A stretch of 64,000 nt of DNA from Gordonia rubripertincta (GTDB lineage: Bacteria; Actinomycetota; Actinomycetes; Mycobacteriales; Mycobacteriaceae). Where the stretch lies: positions 62,001 through 126,000 of the forward strand of contig NZ_CP136136.1 of the NCBI RefSeq assembly GCF_038024875.1. Reading direction: 5' to 3'. A program made the translations under genes and the position numbers. Below are positions 25,320-37,259 of the stretch, piece after piece (position 1 is the stretch's first letter; each line of letters starts with the position of its first letter). The notes beneath the pieces were generated by a model. The model was not told the origin of the DNA and ran no database searches. It worked only from the letters and a program-made list of their open reading frames with translations.

Positions 25320-26469
25320 GCCCGGTCGTCCGCGGCATCCCGGCAAAGCGCTTCTCCGACGCGGTTTCCGGAGCGTCGTCGGCGGTCGCCCGCAAGAGCT
25401 GATCGGGCAGGGCGAGCTTGTTGATCGTGCGCAGCGTCTGAAAGTACTGCACCGCAAGCGAACCCGTGGTGTAGGGCAGGTCGTACTTGTCACATAGAGC
25501 CCGCACCCGCTCGGCGATGTCGGCGTAGCGGTTGCTCGGCAGGTCCGGATAGAGATGGTGCTCGATCTGGTAGCAGAGGTTGCCGCTGAGGAACGCCATC
25601 GCCGGCCCCGCGTCGAAGTTCGCGGTGCCGAGCATCTGCCGCAGGTACCACTGGCCCTGCGTCTCGTTCTCGAGGGACTCGACCGTGAACTTCTCTGCGC
25701 CATCAGGGAAGTGGCCGCAGAAGATCACCACGTAGGCCCACAGGTTGCGGATCAGGTTCGCGGTGAGGTTCGCCGTCAGCGTGTGCTTGAAGTTGGGGCC
25801 GGTCAGCGCCGGGAACAGCACGTAGTCCTTCGCGACCTGCTTGGCGATCTTGCGACCGAACTCCTTGATCTGCGGGATCGCGACCTCTTTGGGCTTCTCG
25901 CCCTGGATGACCTCCTTGAGGCCGAGATCGTGCAGACCGATCCCCCACTCGAAAGTCGCCGCCAGCAGCACGTTGAAGAACGGCTGGAAGAGCCGGCGCG
26001 GCTCCCACGGCTCGTCGCGGGTGACGCGCAGGATCTTGTAGCCCACGTCGTGATCCATGCCGACCACGTTCGTGTACTTGTGATGGATGTAGTTGTGGGA
26101 GTGCTTCCAGTGCGGCGAGGCGCACACCATGTCCCATTCCCAGGTGGTGGAGTGGACCTCCGGGTCGTTCATCCAGTCCCACTGCCCGTGCATCACATTG
26201 TGCCCGAGCTCCATGTTCTCGATGATCTTCGAGAGGGCGAGCGCGCCGGTACCGAACAGCCACAGCGGCCGCGAGCGGCTGCCGAGCAGCGCGACGCGTC
26301 CGGTCACCTCGAGCGCGCGGTGCGCCAGGATCGTGCGTCGCAGATATTTGACGTCACGCATCCCCCGGTCCGCCTCGATCTCGCGGCGGAGGGCATCGAG
26401 TTCGGCACCCAGCGCCTCCACATCGGCGTCGGTCAGATGCGCGTACTCGTTGATGTCAGTGATGGCCAT
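25273..26469 (-). CDS. desA3: DesA3-like fatty-acyl-CoA delta-9 desaturase (copy 1)
   Basis: A membrane di-iron desaturase of 398 residues that should convert stearoyl-CoA to oleoyl-CoA. The three histidine boxes are present: GHNVMHGQ (about 89-96), HSHNYIHHKYTN (about 123-134) and YQIEHHLYPDLPSNRY (about 303). Hydrophobic helices lie between them. The tail is basic (QLRARRRRR). It lies next to a longer, clearly homologous copy. The electron donor is probably the FNR-type reductase about 3 kb upstream on the same strand. Its 3' end overlaps the end of rsgA on the other strand by 47 bases. Confidence 0.93.
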   Translation of the reverse strand: MAITDINEYAHLTDADVEALGAELDALRREIEADRGMRDVKYLRRTILAHRALEVTGRVALLGSRSRPLWLFGTGALALSKIIENMELGHNVMHGQWDWMNDPEVHSTTWEWDMVCASPHWKHSHNYIHHKYTNVVGMDHDVGYKILRVTRDEPWEPRRLFQPFFNVLLAATFEWGIGLHDLGLKEVIQGEKPKEVAIPQIKEFGRKIAKQVAKDYVLFPALTGPNFKHTLTANLTANLIRNLWAYVVIFCGHFPDGAEKFTVESLENETQGQWYLRQMLGTANFDAGPAMAFLSGNLCYQIEHHLYPDLPSNRYADIAERVRALCDKYDLPYTTGSLAVQYFQTLRTINKLALPDQLLRATADDAPETASEKRFAGMPRTTGLKTAIRQLRARRRRR

Positions 26470-26537
26470 TGGTACCCATTATGCCGACCTCCTCGTTTCC
26501 CTGCCCCGGCGCGGGTGCGGGCACCCGTCGACGACGA

Positions 26538-27872
26538 TCAGGCGGCAGCCTCGTCATCGCCGCGTGCCGCGTGCAGCGGCGTCACCACGGCACGGCGTCC
26601 GCGTCCGGCCCGACGACGCTCACGCAGACCTGCGATGGCCGAGCGCAGCCCACGACGGGTACCGGTCTGCTCGTCGATGGTCGCCTGGAGTCGGGTGCCC
26701 TCCGGCAGCCCCTGCTTGAAGCGACGCTCGGACGCGGTCTCCGGCGCATCGTCGGCGGTCGCCTTGAGGTACTTGTCCGGCAGCGACAGCTTGGCGATGG
26801 TCCGCCAGGTCTTGGCGTACTGCACCGGGAACGGACCCGAGGTGTAGGGCAGGTCGTACTTGTCGCACAGCGCGCGCACCTTCACCGCGATCTCGGCGTA
26901 CCGGTTGCTCGGCAGATCCGGGAAGATGTGGTGCTCGATCTGGTACGACAGGTTGCCGCTCATGAACGCGAGGACAAAACCGGAGTCGAAGTTGGCGCTG
27001 CCCAGCATCTGGCGCAGGTACCATTCGGCCTGAGACTCGCTGTCGATGTCCTGCTTGGTGAACTTCTCCGCACCGTCGGGGAAGTGCCCGCAGAAGATGA
27101 CGGCGTTGCTCCACACGTTGCGGATGACATTGCCGAGCGCGTTCGCGGTGGCCGCCTTGCGGTAGGCGTTGACGTAACCGACCTTGTGTCCGGTGGTAGC
27201 GCTGACCAGCGCCGGATAGGCGAGGTAGTCCTTGGCGACCTGCTTGCCGATCTTCGACAGCACGTCGGCGACATCGCGCTTGTGCTGTTCCCGCTCCTCC
27301 GGCGTCCGGCGCTTCTTACCCAGCTCGAGGTGCTGCACGGCGACGCCGTACTGGAACGCCAGCGCGAGGATCGTGTTGTAGACGAGGTTGCCGTAGTTGA
27401 ACGGACGCCACCGCTGATCGCGGGTGACGCGCAGCAGGCCGTAGCCCACGTCGTCGTCCATGCCCAGCACGTTCGTATACTTGTGATGGATGTAGTTGTG
27501 AGTGTGCTTCCAGTGCGCCGACGGGTCGGTGTTGTCCCACTCCCACGTCGAGCTGTGCACCTCGGGATCGTTCATCCAGTCCCACTGCCCGTGCATCACG
27601 TTGTGCCCGAGCTCCATGTTCTCGACGATCTTCGCCACGCCGAGGGCACCCGCGCCGGCCCACCAGAGCGACTTCTTGGTGGAGCCGAAGAGCAGTGCGC
27701 GTCCGGCGAACTCGAGGCCGCGCTGGAACCGGATCGTGTTGCGCAGGTAGCGGGCGTCACGTTCGCCCCGACTTGCCTCGACCTCCGCGCGGATCGCGTC
27801 GAGTTCGGCACCGAGTGCCTCGACGTCCGCCTCGGTCAGATGTGCGTACTCGGGGATGTCCGTGATCGCCAT
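26538..27872 (-). CDS. desA3: DesA3-like fatty-acyl-CoA delta-9 desaturase (copy 2)
   Basis: This is a 444-residue tandem paralogue of the previous desaturase, with the same N-terminus pattern (MAITDIPEYAHLTEADVEAL) and the same histidine boxes (GHNVMHGQ, HTHNYIHHKYTN, YQIEHHIFPDLPSNRY). It differs by a charged insertion near KKRRTPEEREQHKRD and a longer basic C-terminus. The start is ATG 27872, preceded by AAGGGAG; an open frame 111 bases further upstream runs through the operator and is rejected as an extension. The palindromes at 27961-27994 probably control it. With copy 1 it may form one transcript (gap 68 bases). Confidence 0.93.
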   Translation of the reverse strand: MAITDIPEYAHLTEADVEALGAELDAIRAEVEASRGERDARYLRNTIRFQRGLEFAGRALLFGSTKKSLWWAGAGALGVAKIVENMELGHNVMHGQWDWMNDPEVHSSTWEWDNTDPSAHWKHTHNYIHHKYTNVLGMDDDVGYGLLRVTRDQRWRPFNYGNLVYNTILALAFQYGVAVQHLELGKKRRTPEEREQHKRDVADVLSKIGKQVAKDYLAYPALVSATTGHKVGYVNAYRKAATANALGNVIRNVWSNAVIFCGHFPDGAEKFTKQDIDSESQAEWYLRQMLGSANFDSGFVLAFMSGNLSYQIEHHIFPDLPSNRYAEIAVKVRALCDKYDLPYTSGPFPVQYAKTWRTIAKLSLPDKYLKATADDAPETASERRFKQGLPEGTRLQATIDEQTGTRRGLRSAIAGLRERRRAGRGRRAVVTPLHAARGDDEAAA

Positions 27873-27960
27873 TACGCGTGCTCCCTTCGCAGGTGGGATG
27901 GGTTCGGCGGCGGTCGGCATCGACCTGCGCCCCGACCGGCTGACGCCGGATTTCAGACCC

Positions 27961-27994
27961 TTACGTTTCCGTAACTTACGCAAGCGTAGGTTAC
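27961..27994 (-). promoter_or_regulatory. Double palindromic operator of the desaturase genes
   Basis: The site GTAACTTACG-CAAG-CGTAGGTTAC (27971-27994) has 10-bp arms with one mismatch. An overlapping weaker site, TTACG-TTTC-CGTAA, spans 27961-27974. Both have four-base spacers. The stronger one is nearly the same as the operator before the desaturase reductase (30461-30482). The form suits a TetR-family fatty-acid regulator; none is encoded in the window. Confidence 0.65.
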
Positions 27995-28058
27995 GGGTAG
28001 CGCGCCTGTCCAGCGATGGGGTGCCGTAAGGGCACGGAATTTTCCTACGAGGAGGGCG

Positions 28059-29178
28059 TCAGCCGCGAGCGGCCTCGCGATAGTCGTCGATGTACAACTC
28101 GAAACCGATGAGATCCTCGAAGACACCGTCAGACCGGGCGGCGAGTTTCTGCCTGCTGACCTCGCGGAAACCGGCCGCACGGGCGAGTTTCTTGCTGCCC
28201 TCGTTGCTGTCGGCGGCGAACAGGGTCAGCCGCCGGAAGCCGAACTTCTCGAATGCGTACCGGACCGACGCCGGGAACGCCTCTCCCAGAACACCGTTCC
28301 CGCGTGCTTCGGGGTGGGTGTAGAAACCGGCCTCTGCGCCGGTGACCTCATCGATGTGCAGGAGCGTGATGTCGCCGAGATAGTCGTCGGTCTCCAGATC
28401 GGCGACGGCCCAGGTACAGGTGAGGCCCTGCGCCGCGGTCCACCACTTGCGCAAGCGTTCGGCCGCCGCGTGCTCGAGCTCCAGCGGATCGGGTCGCGCG
28501 AAAAGGTACTTGCGCGAGATCGGGTCGTCGAGCGTCTCGCGGATGCGGGGGTCGTCGTGCTCGGCGAGGGGCCGGAGGCGGAACCGCTCGGTCTCGAACA
28601 CGTCGGTGCGCCACTCGGTCTGCGGTTTCCGCATATCGTCGGCGCGCAAGGAGCCGACCCACGCGTCGCGGATGTGGCCGCGGACCTCGACCCCGTCCGG
28701 GACCGCGGCGTCGAGCCGAAATCCACAGGAGTGGGCGACCCGCAGCGCGTCGATGTTGCCGGCGACCGTCGTCCAGCGGACGACCTCCTTACCGGCCTCT
28801 GTGAAGGCGTAATCGACCGCGAGCAGGACCGCGCGCTTCATCACGCCCCAGCCGCGGGCGTCGGGATGGAGGTCGTAGCTGAGACTGCTGAGCGGGCCCT
28901 CCCCGGCGAGGTCGACGGTGCCGACGAATCGGCCGTCGAACTCGACGGCCCACAGCATGCGGGTGCCGTCCGCCCAGGATCTGGGGTGCGTAGTCGAGGG
29001 CGAATCTCTCGGCGGCGGCGCGACTGTAGGGCGCCGGGATGGGTGTCCACCGCATCATGGCCTGGTCGGCCGCGAGCTCGACCATGCGATCGAGATCTCG
29101 GGGCTCATGAGGCCGCAGCGTCACCCCGCCGTCGGTGAGGACGGGGACGTTCTCGGGAACCGGGACCGCGGCTTTCAC
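28059..29178 (-). pseudogene. Double-GNAT acetyltransferase gene with a frameshift
   Basis: Two halves of one protein lie in different frames. The first runs from ATG 29178 (VTLRPHEPRDLDRMVELAAD ... RFALDYAPQIL). The second continues DGTRMLWAVEFDGRFVGTVD and ends at 28059. Removing one G from the minus-strand GGG (plus-strand 28973-28975) joins them as QILADGTRMLWAVE, giving a protein of about 372 residues with two GNAT domains. The second domain has EAGFYTHPEARGNGVLGEA, the acetyl-CoA site. The lesion may be real or a sequencing error. The gene sits between the desaturase and its reductase. Confidence 0.75.
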
Positions 29179-29299
29179 CGGTCAGCCCTCGCGCCGAACC
29201 GGACGCCGAACAGGACGGGATCCATCACTGTGACCAAGCACGTTTTCGAGCGTACCGGCAGTTCCCGGGGCGGCGCCGGGTCAAGAGCGAAGAAGGTGG

Positions 29300-30424
29300 T
29301 CAGACGTCCAGCGTGCAGTCACCCGCGGCTGCACTGATGCACGTCTGGATGCGTTCGCCCTCGACGTGCTCGACACCGGAGCGCAGATCGCGCACGCAAC
29401 CCTTGTCGAGCATCACCACACAGCTTTGGCAGATCCCCATCCGGCAGCCGAACGGCATGATCTCACCCGCGGCCTCACCGGCCTCGAGGAGGGTGGTCGC
29501 GCCGTCGACCTCGGCTGTCTTGCCCGACCGCTTGAACGTGACCGTGCCGCCCTGTGCACCGACCACACCGCGTTCGAGGGCGAAACGTTCGATGTGGAGA
29601 TGGTCGGTCAGGTCGTCAGCGGAGTAGAGACGATGCAGGCCGTCGAGGAATCCTGCCGGTCCGCAGGCCCAGGTCTGGCGTTCGCGCCAGTCCTCACACA
29701 GGGACGGCAGCACCTCCGGGGTGACCTTGCCCGCGCTGCGGGTGTACTGGACGTGGAGGTCGATGAGGCCGGAGGCCGCCATCGCCTGCAGTTCGTCGGC
29801 GAAGAGCAGCTCGGCCTCGGTGGGCGTCGAGTGGATGAGGCGGATGTCGGTGCTCTGCTTGCGCTGCCGGACGGTCCGCAGCATCGAGATGATCGGCGTG
29901 AGGCCGCTGCCGGCCGTCGCGAACAGGATCTTCGCGGGCAACGGGTCGGGCAGGACGAACTCGCCGCGCGGTGCGGCAAGACGCACGACGGTGCCCGGCG
30001 TCAGGCCGTTCACGAGGTGGGTCGACAGGAAGCCCTCGGGCATCGCCTTCACGGTGATGGCGATGGTCTTGTCGTTCGCCGACGCATCAGGGGTCGAGGT
30101 GAGCGAGTACGAGCGCCACGTCCAACGGCCGTCCATGAGCACACCGATGCCGACGTACTGGCCGGGCGCGTAGTCGAAGGAGAATCCCCAGCCCGGACGG
30201 ATCCGGATGGTCGCACTGTCCTCGGTCTCCCGGTGCACCGAGATGACCTTGCCGCGCAGCTCGCGGGCCGACCACAACGGGTTGGCGAGGTGCAGATAGT
30301 CGTCGGGAAGCAGGGGCGTCGTGATGCGGGTGACCGCCGCACGGACCCACTGCGCACCGCGGCTACGTGCCGCGACCCCGGCCACCGGTTCTTCGAATCG
30401 CTCGAGCAGACCCAACTCACACAC
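29300..30424 (-). CDS. Flavodoxin/ferredoxin-type reductase partner of the DesA3 desaturase (Rv3230c-like)
   Basis: A 374-residue NAD(P)H reductase. The order is a helical N-terminal region, an FAD domain (WRSYSLTSTP), an NAD domain (LFATAGSGLTPIISMLR and CGPAGFLDGLH), then a C-terminal plant-type [2Fe-2S] domain (MPFGCRMGICQSCVV, and a late cysteine in QTCISAAAGDC). In mycobacteria the homologue Rv3230c delivers electrons to DesA3. The chosen start is GTG 30424; the frame remains open past the operator but that part is not protein-like. The transcript would start near 30450, just after the operator at 30461-30482. Confidence 0.9.
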   Translation of the reverse strand: MCELGLLERFEEPVAGVAARSRGAQWVRAAVTRITTPLLPDDYLHLANPLWSARELRGKVISVHRETEDSATIRIRPGWGFSFDYAPGQYVGIGVLMDGRWTWRSYSLTSTPDASANDKTIAITVKAMPEGFLSTHLVNGLTPGTVVRLAAPRGEFVLPDPLPAKILFATAGSGLTPIISMLRTVRQRKQSTDIRLIHSTPTEAELLFADELQAMAASGLIDLHVQYTRSAGKVTPEVLPSLCEDWRERQTWACGPAGFLDGLHRLYSADDLTDHLHIERFALERGVVGAQGGTVTFKRSGKTAEVDGATTLLEAGEAAGEIMPFGCRMGICQSCVVMLDKGCVRDLRSGVEHVEGERIQTCISAAAGDCTLDV

Positions 30425-30460
30425 CGCCTTCGACGTCTCCGAACACTGCGCCTGACACTC

Positions 30461-30482
30461 TAACCTACGCAACCGTAGGTTA
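30461..30482 (-). promoter_or_regulatory. Palindromic operator of the desaturase reductase
   Basis: TAACCTACG-CAAC-CGTAGGTTA has perfect 9-bp arms and a four-base spacer. It lies about 37 bases before the proposed reductase start and matches the desaturase operator at 27971-27994, so one repressor probably co-regulates all three genes. Confidence 0.7.
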
Positions 30483-30506
30483 GCGCCATCGAGGAGTCGA
30501 CCGGTC

Positions 30507-31073
30507 TCAGAGCAGTTCCAGCAGGAACGGCAGCTCCTGGGTGGCGTACCAGGCGAGGTCGAAGTCCTCGATGTCGCCGACAGCCAGTTCGGCGTCCAGG
30601 TCACCCATGTCGGCGGCATCGATGACGACCACCGCGGCACGTACCTTGCCCTCCGCCTCTTTCACGTCGACGTGGACCGAGGCGACCGCCGAGAGCGGGA
30701 TCGTCCCGCCGACCTTGACCACCGCATCGTCGAGATCGGGACGCAGTTTCACGTCCTCGACGTCGGCGGCGACGACCACGCGGCGCGGCGGCAGCGACGG
30801 GGTGACTCCTGGCTTCGTCACCGCCTCGTCCGCGGCGAGATCGCGCTCGGCCTCGGCGTCGCCGGATTCTGGCGCCTCCCCGGCGAGAAGACGCAGCGAC
30901 GCCCGGGCAGCCTCCCGCATCGCGACCTCCGAGAGCTCCTCGTCGTCGCCCGAGACGAACGCCTCGCGCAATGCCGGGGTCAACGCGAACCCGGTGCCGC
31001 CGATCGGCCGGAACTCGCCTTCAGAGTTGAGCTGCATCAGCATTGCCAACGTCGCCGGCAGGTAGACCCTCAT
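30507..31073 (-). CDS. DUF6912-like conserved protein (Rv3231c-like)
   Basis: A 188-residue soluble protein. It begins MRVYLPATLAMLMQL and ends FDLAWYATQELPFLLEL, both typical of the family found next to desA3/Rv3230c in mycobacteria. The middle is acidic and alanine-rich with an apparent beta-alpha repeat (VRAAVVVIDAADMGDLDAE). No catalytic motif is visible. Position upstream of the reductase is conserved with M. tuberculosis Rv3231c as I recall. The function is unknown. Confidence 0.75.
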   Translation of the reverse strand: MRVYLPATLAMLMQLNSEGEFRPIGGTGFALTPALREAFVSGDDEELSEVAMREAARASLRLLAGEAPESGDAEAERDLAADEAVTKPGVTPSLPPRRVVVAADVEDVKLRPDLDDAVVKVGGTIPLSAVASVHVDVKEAEGKVRAAVVVIDAADMGDLDAELAVGDIEDFDLAWYATQELPFLLELL

Positions 31074-31150
31074 TCGACCATCGCTCTCCTACGACGACCG
31101 CTCCACGCGGTCCGATTGCGGTACCCGCTCACCTTAGCCGCGCCCCCGAC

Positions 31151-32626
31151 TCAGTCGGTGGTCAGCAACTCCTCGAAGGACTCGGTGACGTAGTCCGCCA
31201 GCACGGGCAGGTCGGGGATGACGCCGCGGTCGGCCATGAACGAGAACTGCAACCGGTCGCCGTATTCGACGATGCTCACCGCAAGTGCCCTCTGCGAGAC
31301 GAGAACCGGGATGTAGAAGATCTCGCGGACCGGCACGCCGAGCACGAACCGGTCGGCAACCGGGGCGGTGCTCATCGCCACCGGGACGTTGTACCCGCGG
31401 CTGTCGAGCGACCGGAACGCGCGCGAGCTGAAGTCGGCGAAGGGCACGACGCCGAGCTCCGGGAACAGTGGGCTCGGCCCGGTGCTCATCCGCCGCGACG
31501 ACTGCGCATAGCGCTCGGCGAGGCCGGCGACCTGGGCGAGACGCACCGTCGGATTCGACTCCCCGACAGGCAGGTCCGTCACGAAACTCGGTTTGCCGAC
31601 GTTGATCCAGCCCGGTTCCGCCTCCGCCTCGACCTCCACCCCGGGGTCTCGCGGCGACAGCGGGATCACCACGCGGACGGTGTCGGCCGGCACGGCCGCC
31701 GGATCGACCGACAGCATCCACCGGCGCACCACACCCGAGATGATGGCGAGTTCCACGTCGTTGACGGTGCAGTTGTGGTGGTCGGCGATCTTCGCGCAAT
31801 CGCGGCGAGGGACCGACGCCGTGGTGAACGTGCGGGTCGTCGTGCCCGTGTTGTTGAGCGGGCTGCGCGGCGCGTGGTCGGTGAGCTGGCCGACGACGTC
31901 ACCGGCCCGGCGGACGGTCCGGCCGACCACCGACCGCACCTCGGAGACCAGGCCGTTGCCGTGCACCACGGTCTCGACGAGGTCGCCGGGACGCGCCATC
32001 GCCTCTGCGAGTGCACCCACGACCAGGTTCGCCGACCCCGGCGGCGAGCCGGGCATCCACAGCTCCTCGGGCAGCTCCTCCGGCTCGACGGTGGGGTCGC
32101 AGATGACCTCGCTGATCTCCGGGTGGTCCGGACCATCGATCAGACACCGGTGCGACTTGGTGAGGATCGCGAGCCGGCCATCGGCCAGGCCCTCGATCAG
32201 GTACATCTCCCACAGCGGCCTGGTGCGATCCAACGGCCGGGACATCACCCGGGAGATGAGCTCGGCGAGATCCGCGGGCCCACCGGGCCGCGGTAACCCC
32301 GAGCGCCGGATATGGAAGTTGATGTCGAAATCCCGGTCGTCGACCCACACCGGGCGGGCAAGTCCGAGCGTGACCTCGCGGACCACCTGCCGATACCGGG
32401 GCGCCAGCTGGAGCCGGTTCTCGACCAGCGACACCAGCGATTGGTAGTCGAGCGCGGGTCGAGGGGACGCGGCCAGGGCCCCGGCATCCCCGGTCGTCGG
32501 GTGGTCGGCCTTCTTCGGCTCGCCGACACAGGGGTCCACGACCAGCAACGCCCCGAGATGCGTCGTCGACCGGGAATCGTCGAGGAAGTAGTACATCGCG
32601 TCGCGCGGCGACAAACGGTTCACCAC
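31151..32626 (-). CDS. WS/DGAT acyltransferase-like protein with a degenerate active-site motif
   Basis: A 491-residue protein of the wax ester synthase/diacylglycerol acyltransferase family, related by position to mycobacterial tgs3 (Rv3233c-Rv3234c). The N-terminus MVNRLSPRDAMYYFLDD, the block RPLWEMYLIEGL and the late GYNVPVAMSTAP-like segment are typical. The family motif HHxxxDG reads HRCLIDG (H159, R160, D164-G165), so the second histidine, which is the catalytic base, is replaced by arginine. It may be inactive, or use another mechanism, or have a non-catalytic role. Start GTG 32626. Confidence 0.85.
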   Translation of the reverse strand: MVNRLSPRDAMYYFLDDSRSTTHLGALLVVDPCVGEPKKADHPTTGDAGALAASPRPALDYQSLVSLVENRLQLAPRYRQVVREVTLGLARPVWVDDRDFDINFHIRRSGLPRPGGPADLAELISRVMSRPLDRTRPLWEMYLIEGLADGRLAILTKSHRCLIDGPDHPEISEVICDPTVEPEELPEELWMPGSPPGSANLVVGALAEAMARPGDLVETVVHGNGLVSEVRSVVGRTVRRAGDVVGQLTDHAPRSPLNNTGTTTRTFTTASVPRRDCAKIADHHNCTVNDVELAIISGVVRRWMLSVDPAAVPADTVRVVIPLSPRDPGVEVEAEAEPGWINVGKPSFVTDLPVGESNPTVRLAQVAGLAERYAQSSRRMSTGPSPLFPELGVVPFADFSSRAFRSLDSRGYNVPVAMSTAPVADRFVLGVPVREIFYIPVLVSQRALAVSIVEYGDRLQFSFMADRGVIPDLPVLADYVTESFEELLTTD

Positions 32627-32674
32627 GCCGCCGATCCTAGCCGTCCAGCTGCGTCGGGGCCGGACTCGACGGGG

Positions 32675-33280
32675 TCAACAGAACTCGAGGGCCACGAGCT
32701 GCCAGCGGTATTCGACCCGACCGAGACCTGTTCGCGCACCGGCGCCGCCGGGGCGTGGATCGCTCCCACGCACACGGCACGGTTTGCGCTCCACGCGCCC
32801 GGCAAAGGCCCGGACGCGCCCACCGCTGAGATAGGAGCCGAACACCTCGGCCGCACTGGTGTCGCACAGCTGGACGTGCACACGCTGGAGGACCGTACCG
32901 CGAGCGGATGGCCCCCCGGGGGGACCGGTGGTTTCGGCCACCCGGAAGGCGTCGTGACGAACCAGCGCGGCCACCTGATCGGCGATCGACGGCGACACAG
33001 AGTCACCGAGATGAGCTATCCCCCTCCGACGGTCGAAGACCTCGAAGAGGAGTCGCGACGTGGCCACCGTGAATCGCCTGGCCTCCACCGCGGCAGCCAG
33101 GGTCTTGCGCGATGGTCCCGCACCGGGGCGCGGCCGAGGGAACACCGCGCTTACCGTCCCGGAACCGACCGCCCCGGCACCCATCGCACCGGGCCCGGCC
33201 GGCTCATACGTCGGGGCGGGCAGTACCCGGACCCGCGGCGTCCGTGTACCGACAGGAGGAGCGGAGGTGAGTGTCTTCAT
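32675..33280 (-). CDS. Rv3235-like conserved protein (DUF6459 type)
   Basis: A protein of about 201 residues, rich in Ala, Arg and Pro at the N-terminus. The C-terminal half has the conserved pattern TSRLLFEVFDRRRGIAHLGD, then VRVRGSDPRPGG-like residues and a final VEYRWQLVALEFC. Homologues lie beside secA1 in mycobacteria. ATG 33280 has no good Shine-Dalgarno, so the start is uncertain. The family function is unknown. Confidence 0.7.
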   Translation of the reverse strand: MKTLTSAPPVGTRTPRVRVLPAPTYEPAGPGAMGAGAVGSGTVSAVFPRPRPGAGPSRKTLAAAVEARRFTVATSRLLFEVFDRRRGIAHLGDSVSPSIADQVAALVRHDAFRVAETTGPPGGPSARGTVLQRVHVQLCDTSAAEVFGSYLSGGRVRAFAGRVERKPCRVRGSDPRPGGAGARTGLGRVEYRWQLVALEFC

Positions 33281-33332
33281 GGGGATTGGACGCAGCCACT
33301 CCCTGTCGGGTTCCGCTTTCTCCCGAATTTTT

Positions 33333-36152
<2,820 letters not shown>

Positions 36153-36327
36153 CGTGGATCGAGTCCCTCACCTGTAGAAAACACACGGAATCCGGCCCGT
36201 GCGAACGCACAGACCGGATCCCATGGTAGCGAGGTGAGCTGAGCAGACCCTGATCGACCGGCACGTTGTCGGGACGACTTCATCCCGTCGGATCGTCCGC
36301 GGCCATCCGGAACGGCTCAACCCGCGT

Positions 36328-37149
36328 TCATGTCAGGCGGATGAGGCCGTAGTCGAAGGCGTGCCTGCGGTAGACCACCGACGGCTTGTCGCTCTCCTTG
36401 TCGTGGAACAGGAAGAAGTCATGCCCCACGAGCTCCATCTCGTAGAGCGCGTCGTCGACCGTCATCGGCACCGCGGTGTGCTCCTTCACACGCACGACCT
36501 GACCGGGTGTGTAGTCGTCCACGTCGTCGTAGTCGGGTTTCGTGGAATCGGCCGGGGCGGTGCCCTGATCACCGACCAAACCGTCGACGGACAGCTGGTT
36601 GTCCCGCAACGGCGGTGCGCCGATCTCGGTGGCCTCGGCCACCGACAGCGGACGGCGGTTGCCGTGGTGCACGCGGCGGCGGTCCTTCACCCGGCGGAGA
36701 CGGGATTCGAGCTTGTCGAGGGCACGTTCGAGTGCGGCGTAGAAGTTCTCGCCGCACGCCTGGGAGCGCACGATCGGGCCCTTGCCCTTCGCGGTGACCT
36801 CCACCTTCTGACAGACCTTGGCCTGCCGACGGTTTCGATAGTGCTTCAGCTCGACGTCGAATTCGAAGATCGTCGGATCGAATCGCTCGAGACGAGCGAG
36901 CTTGTCGCCGACGTAGATGCGGTAGTGGTCGGGTATCACGACGTTGCGGCCGCTGAACACGATCTTGGCGATGGGCTCGGCGGGTTCGTCCACGTCCACC
37001 GTTCCGGGTGGGCGGACGAACGCGAACTCCTGGTCGTCGGAGTCGTTCTGGGCGGGTTGGTGATCGGGCTCGAGGCCCTCCTCCACGGTCGGCCTGGGGT
37101 CCGCGAGTTTCGGTTCGCGCTGGCCTTTGCGATGGATGACTGTGGACAT
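36328..37149 (-). CDS. hpf: Ribosome hibernation promoting factor, long form
   Basis: A 273-residue long HPF that pairs 70S ribosomes into 100S dimers in stationary phase or hypoxia. The N-terminal S30AE domain covers about 60-160 (IVFSGRNVVIPDHYRIYVGDKLARLERF in pieces). The linker is acidic, and the C-terminal dimerisation domain ends DKPSVVYRRHAFDYGLIRL. The N-terminus has an additional 55-residue charged extension. AGGAGG lies before ATG 37149. A 19-bp palindrome lies upstream. Confidence 0.93.
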   Translation of the reverse strand: MSTVIHRKGQREPKLADPRPTVEEGLEPDHQPAQNDSDDQEFAFVRPPGTVDVDEPAEPIAKIVFSGRNVVIPDHYRIYVGDKLARLERFDPTIFEFDVELKHYRNRRQAKVCQKVEVTAKGKGPIVRSQACGENFYAALERALDKLESRLRRVKDRRRVHHGNRRPLSVAEATEIGAPPLRDNQLSVDGLVGDQGTAPADSTKPDYDDVDDYTPGQVVRVKEHTAVPMTVDDALYEMELVGHDFFLFHDKESDKPSVVYRRHAFDYGLIRLT

Positions 37150-37240
37150 TCAACTACCTCCTGAATTGTTCCCGGCGGCGGTTAAGACATCGTGATCTGT
37201 TGTCGCACTGATGGTTTGGCCGGCGCCGAGGATTTGTCCA

Positions 37241-37259
37241 TGCCAGCTGACAGCTGGCA
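37241..37259. promoter_or_regulatory. 19-bp palindrome upstream of hpf
   Basis: TGCCAGCTG-A-CAGCTGGCA has perfect 9-bp arms around one base, about 92 bases before the hpf start. The 385-base gap between the divergent hpf and comF genes otherwise contains only promoter-like AT-richer stretches and no gene I can support. The palindrome could bind a stress or growth-phase regulator of hpf, of comF or of both. Confidence 0.45.

Noticed and set aside
28059..28958. Separate single gene starting at ATG 28958 for the C-terminal GNAT part
   Set aside because: The first residues are the middle of an N-terminal GNAT domain whose beginning lies in the other frame just upstream, so this is one frameshifted gene.
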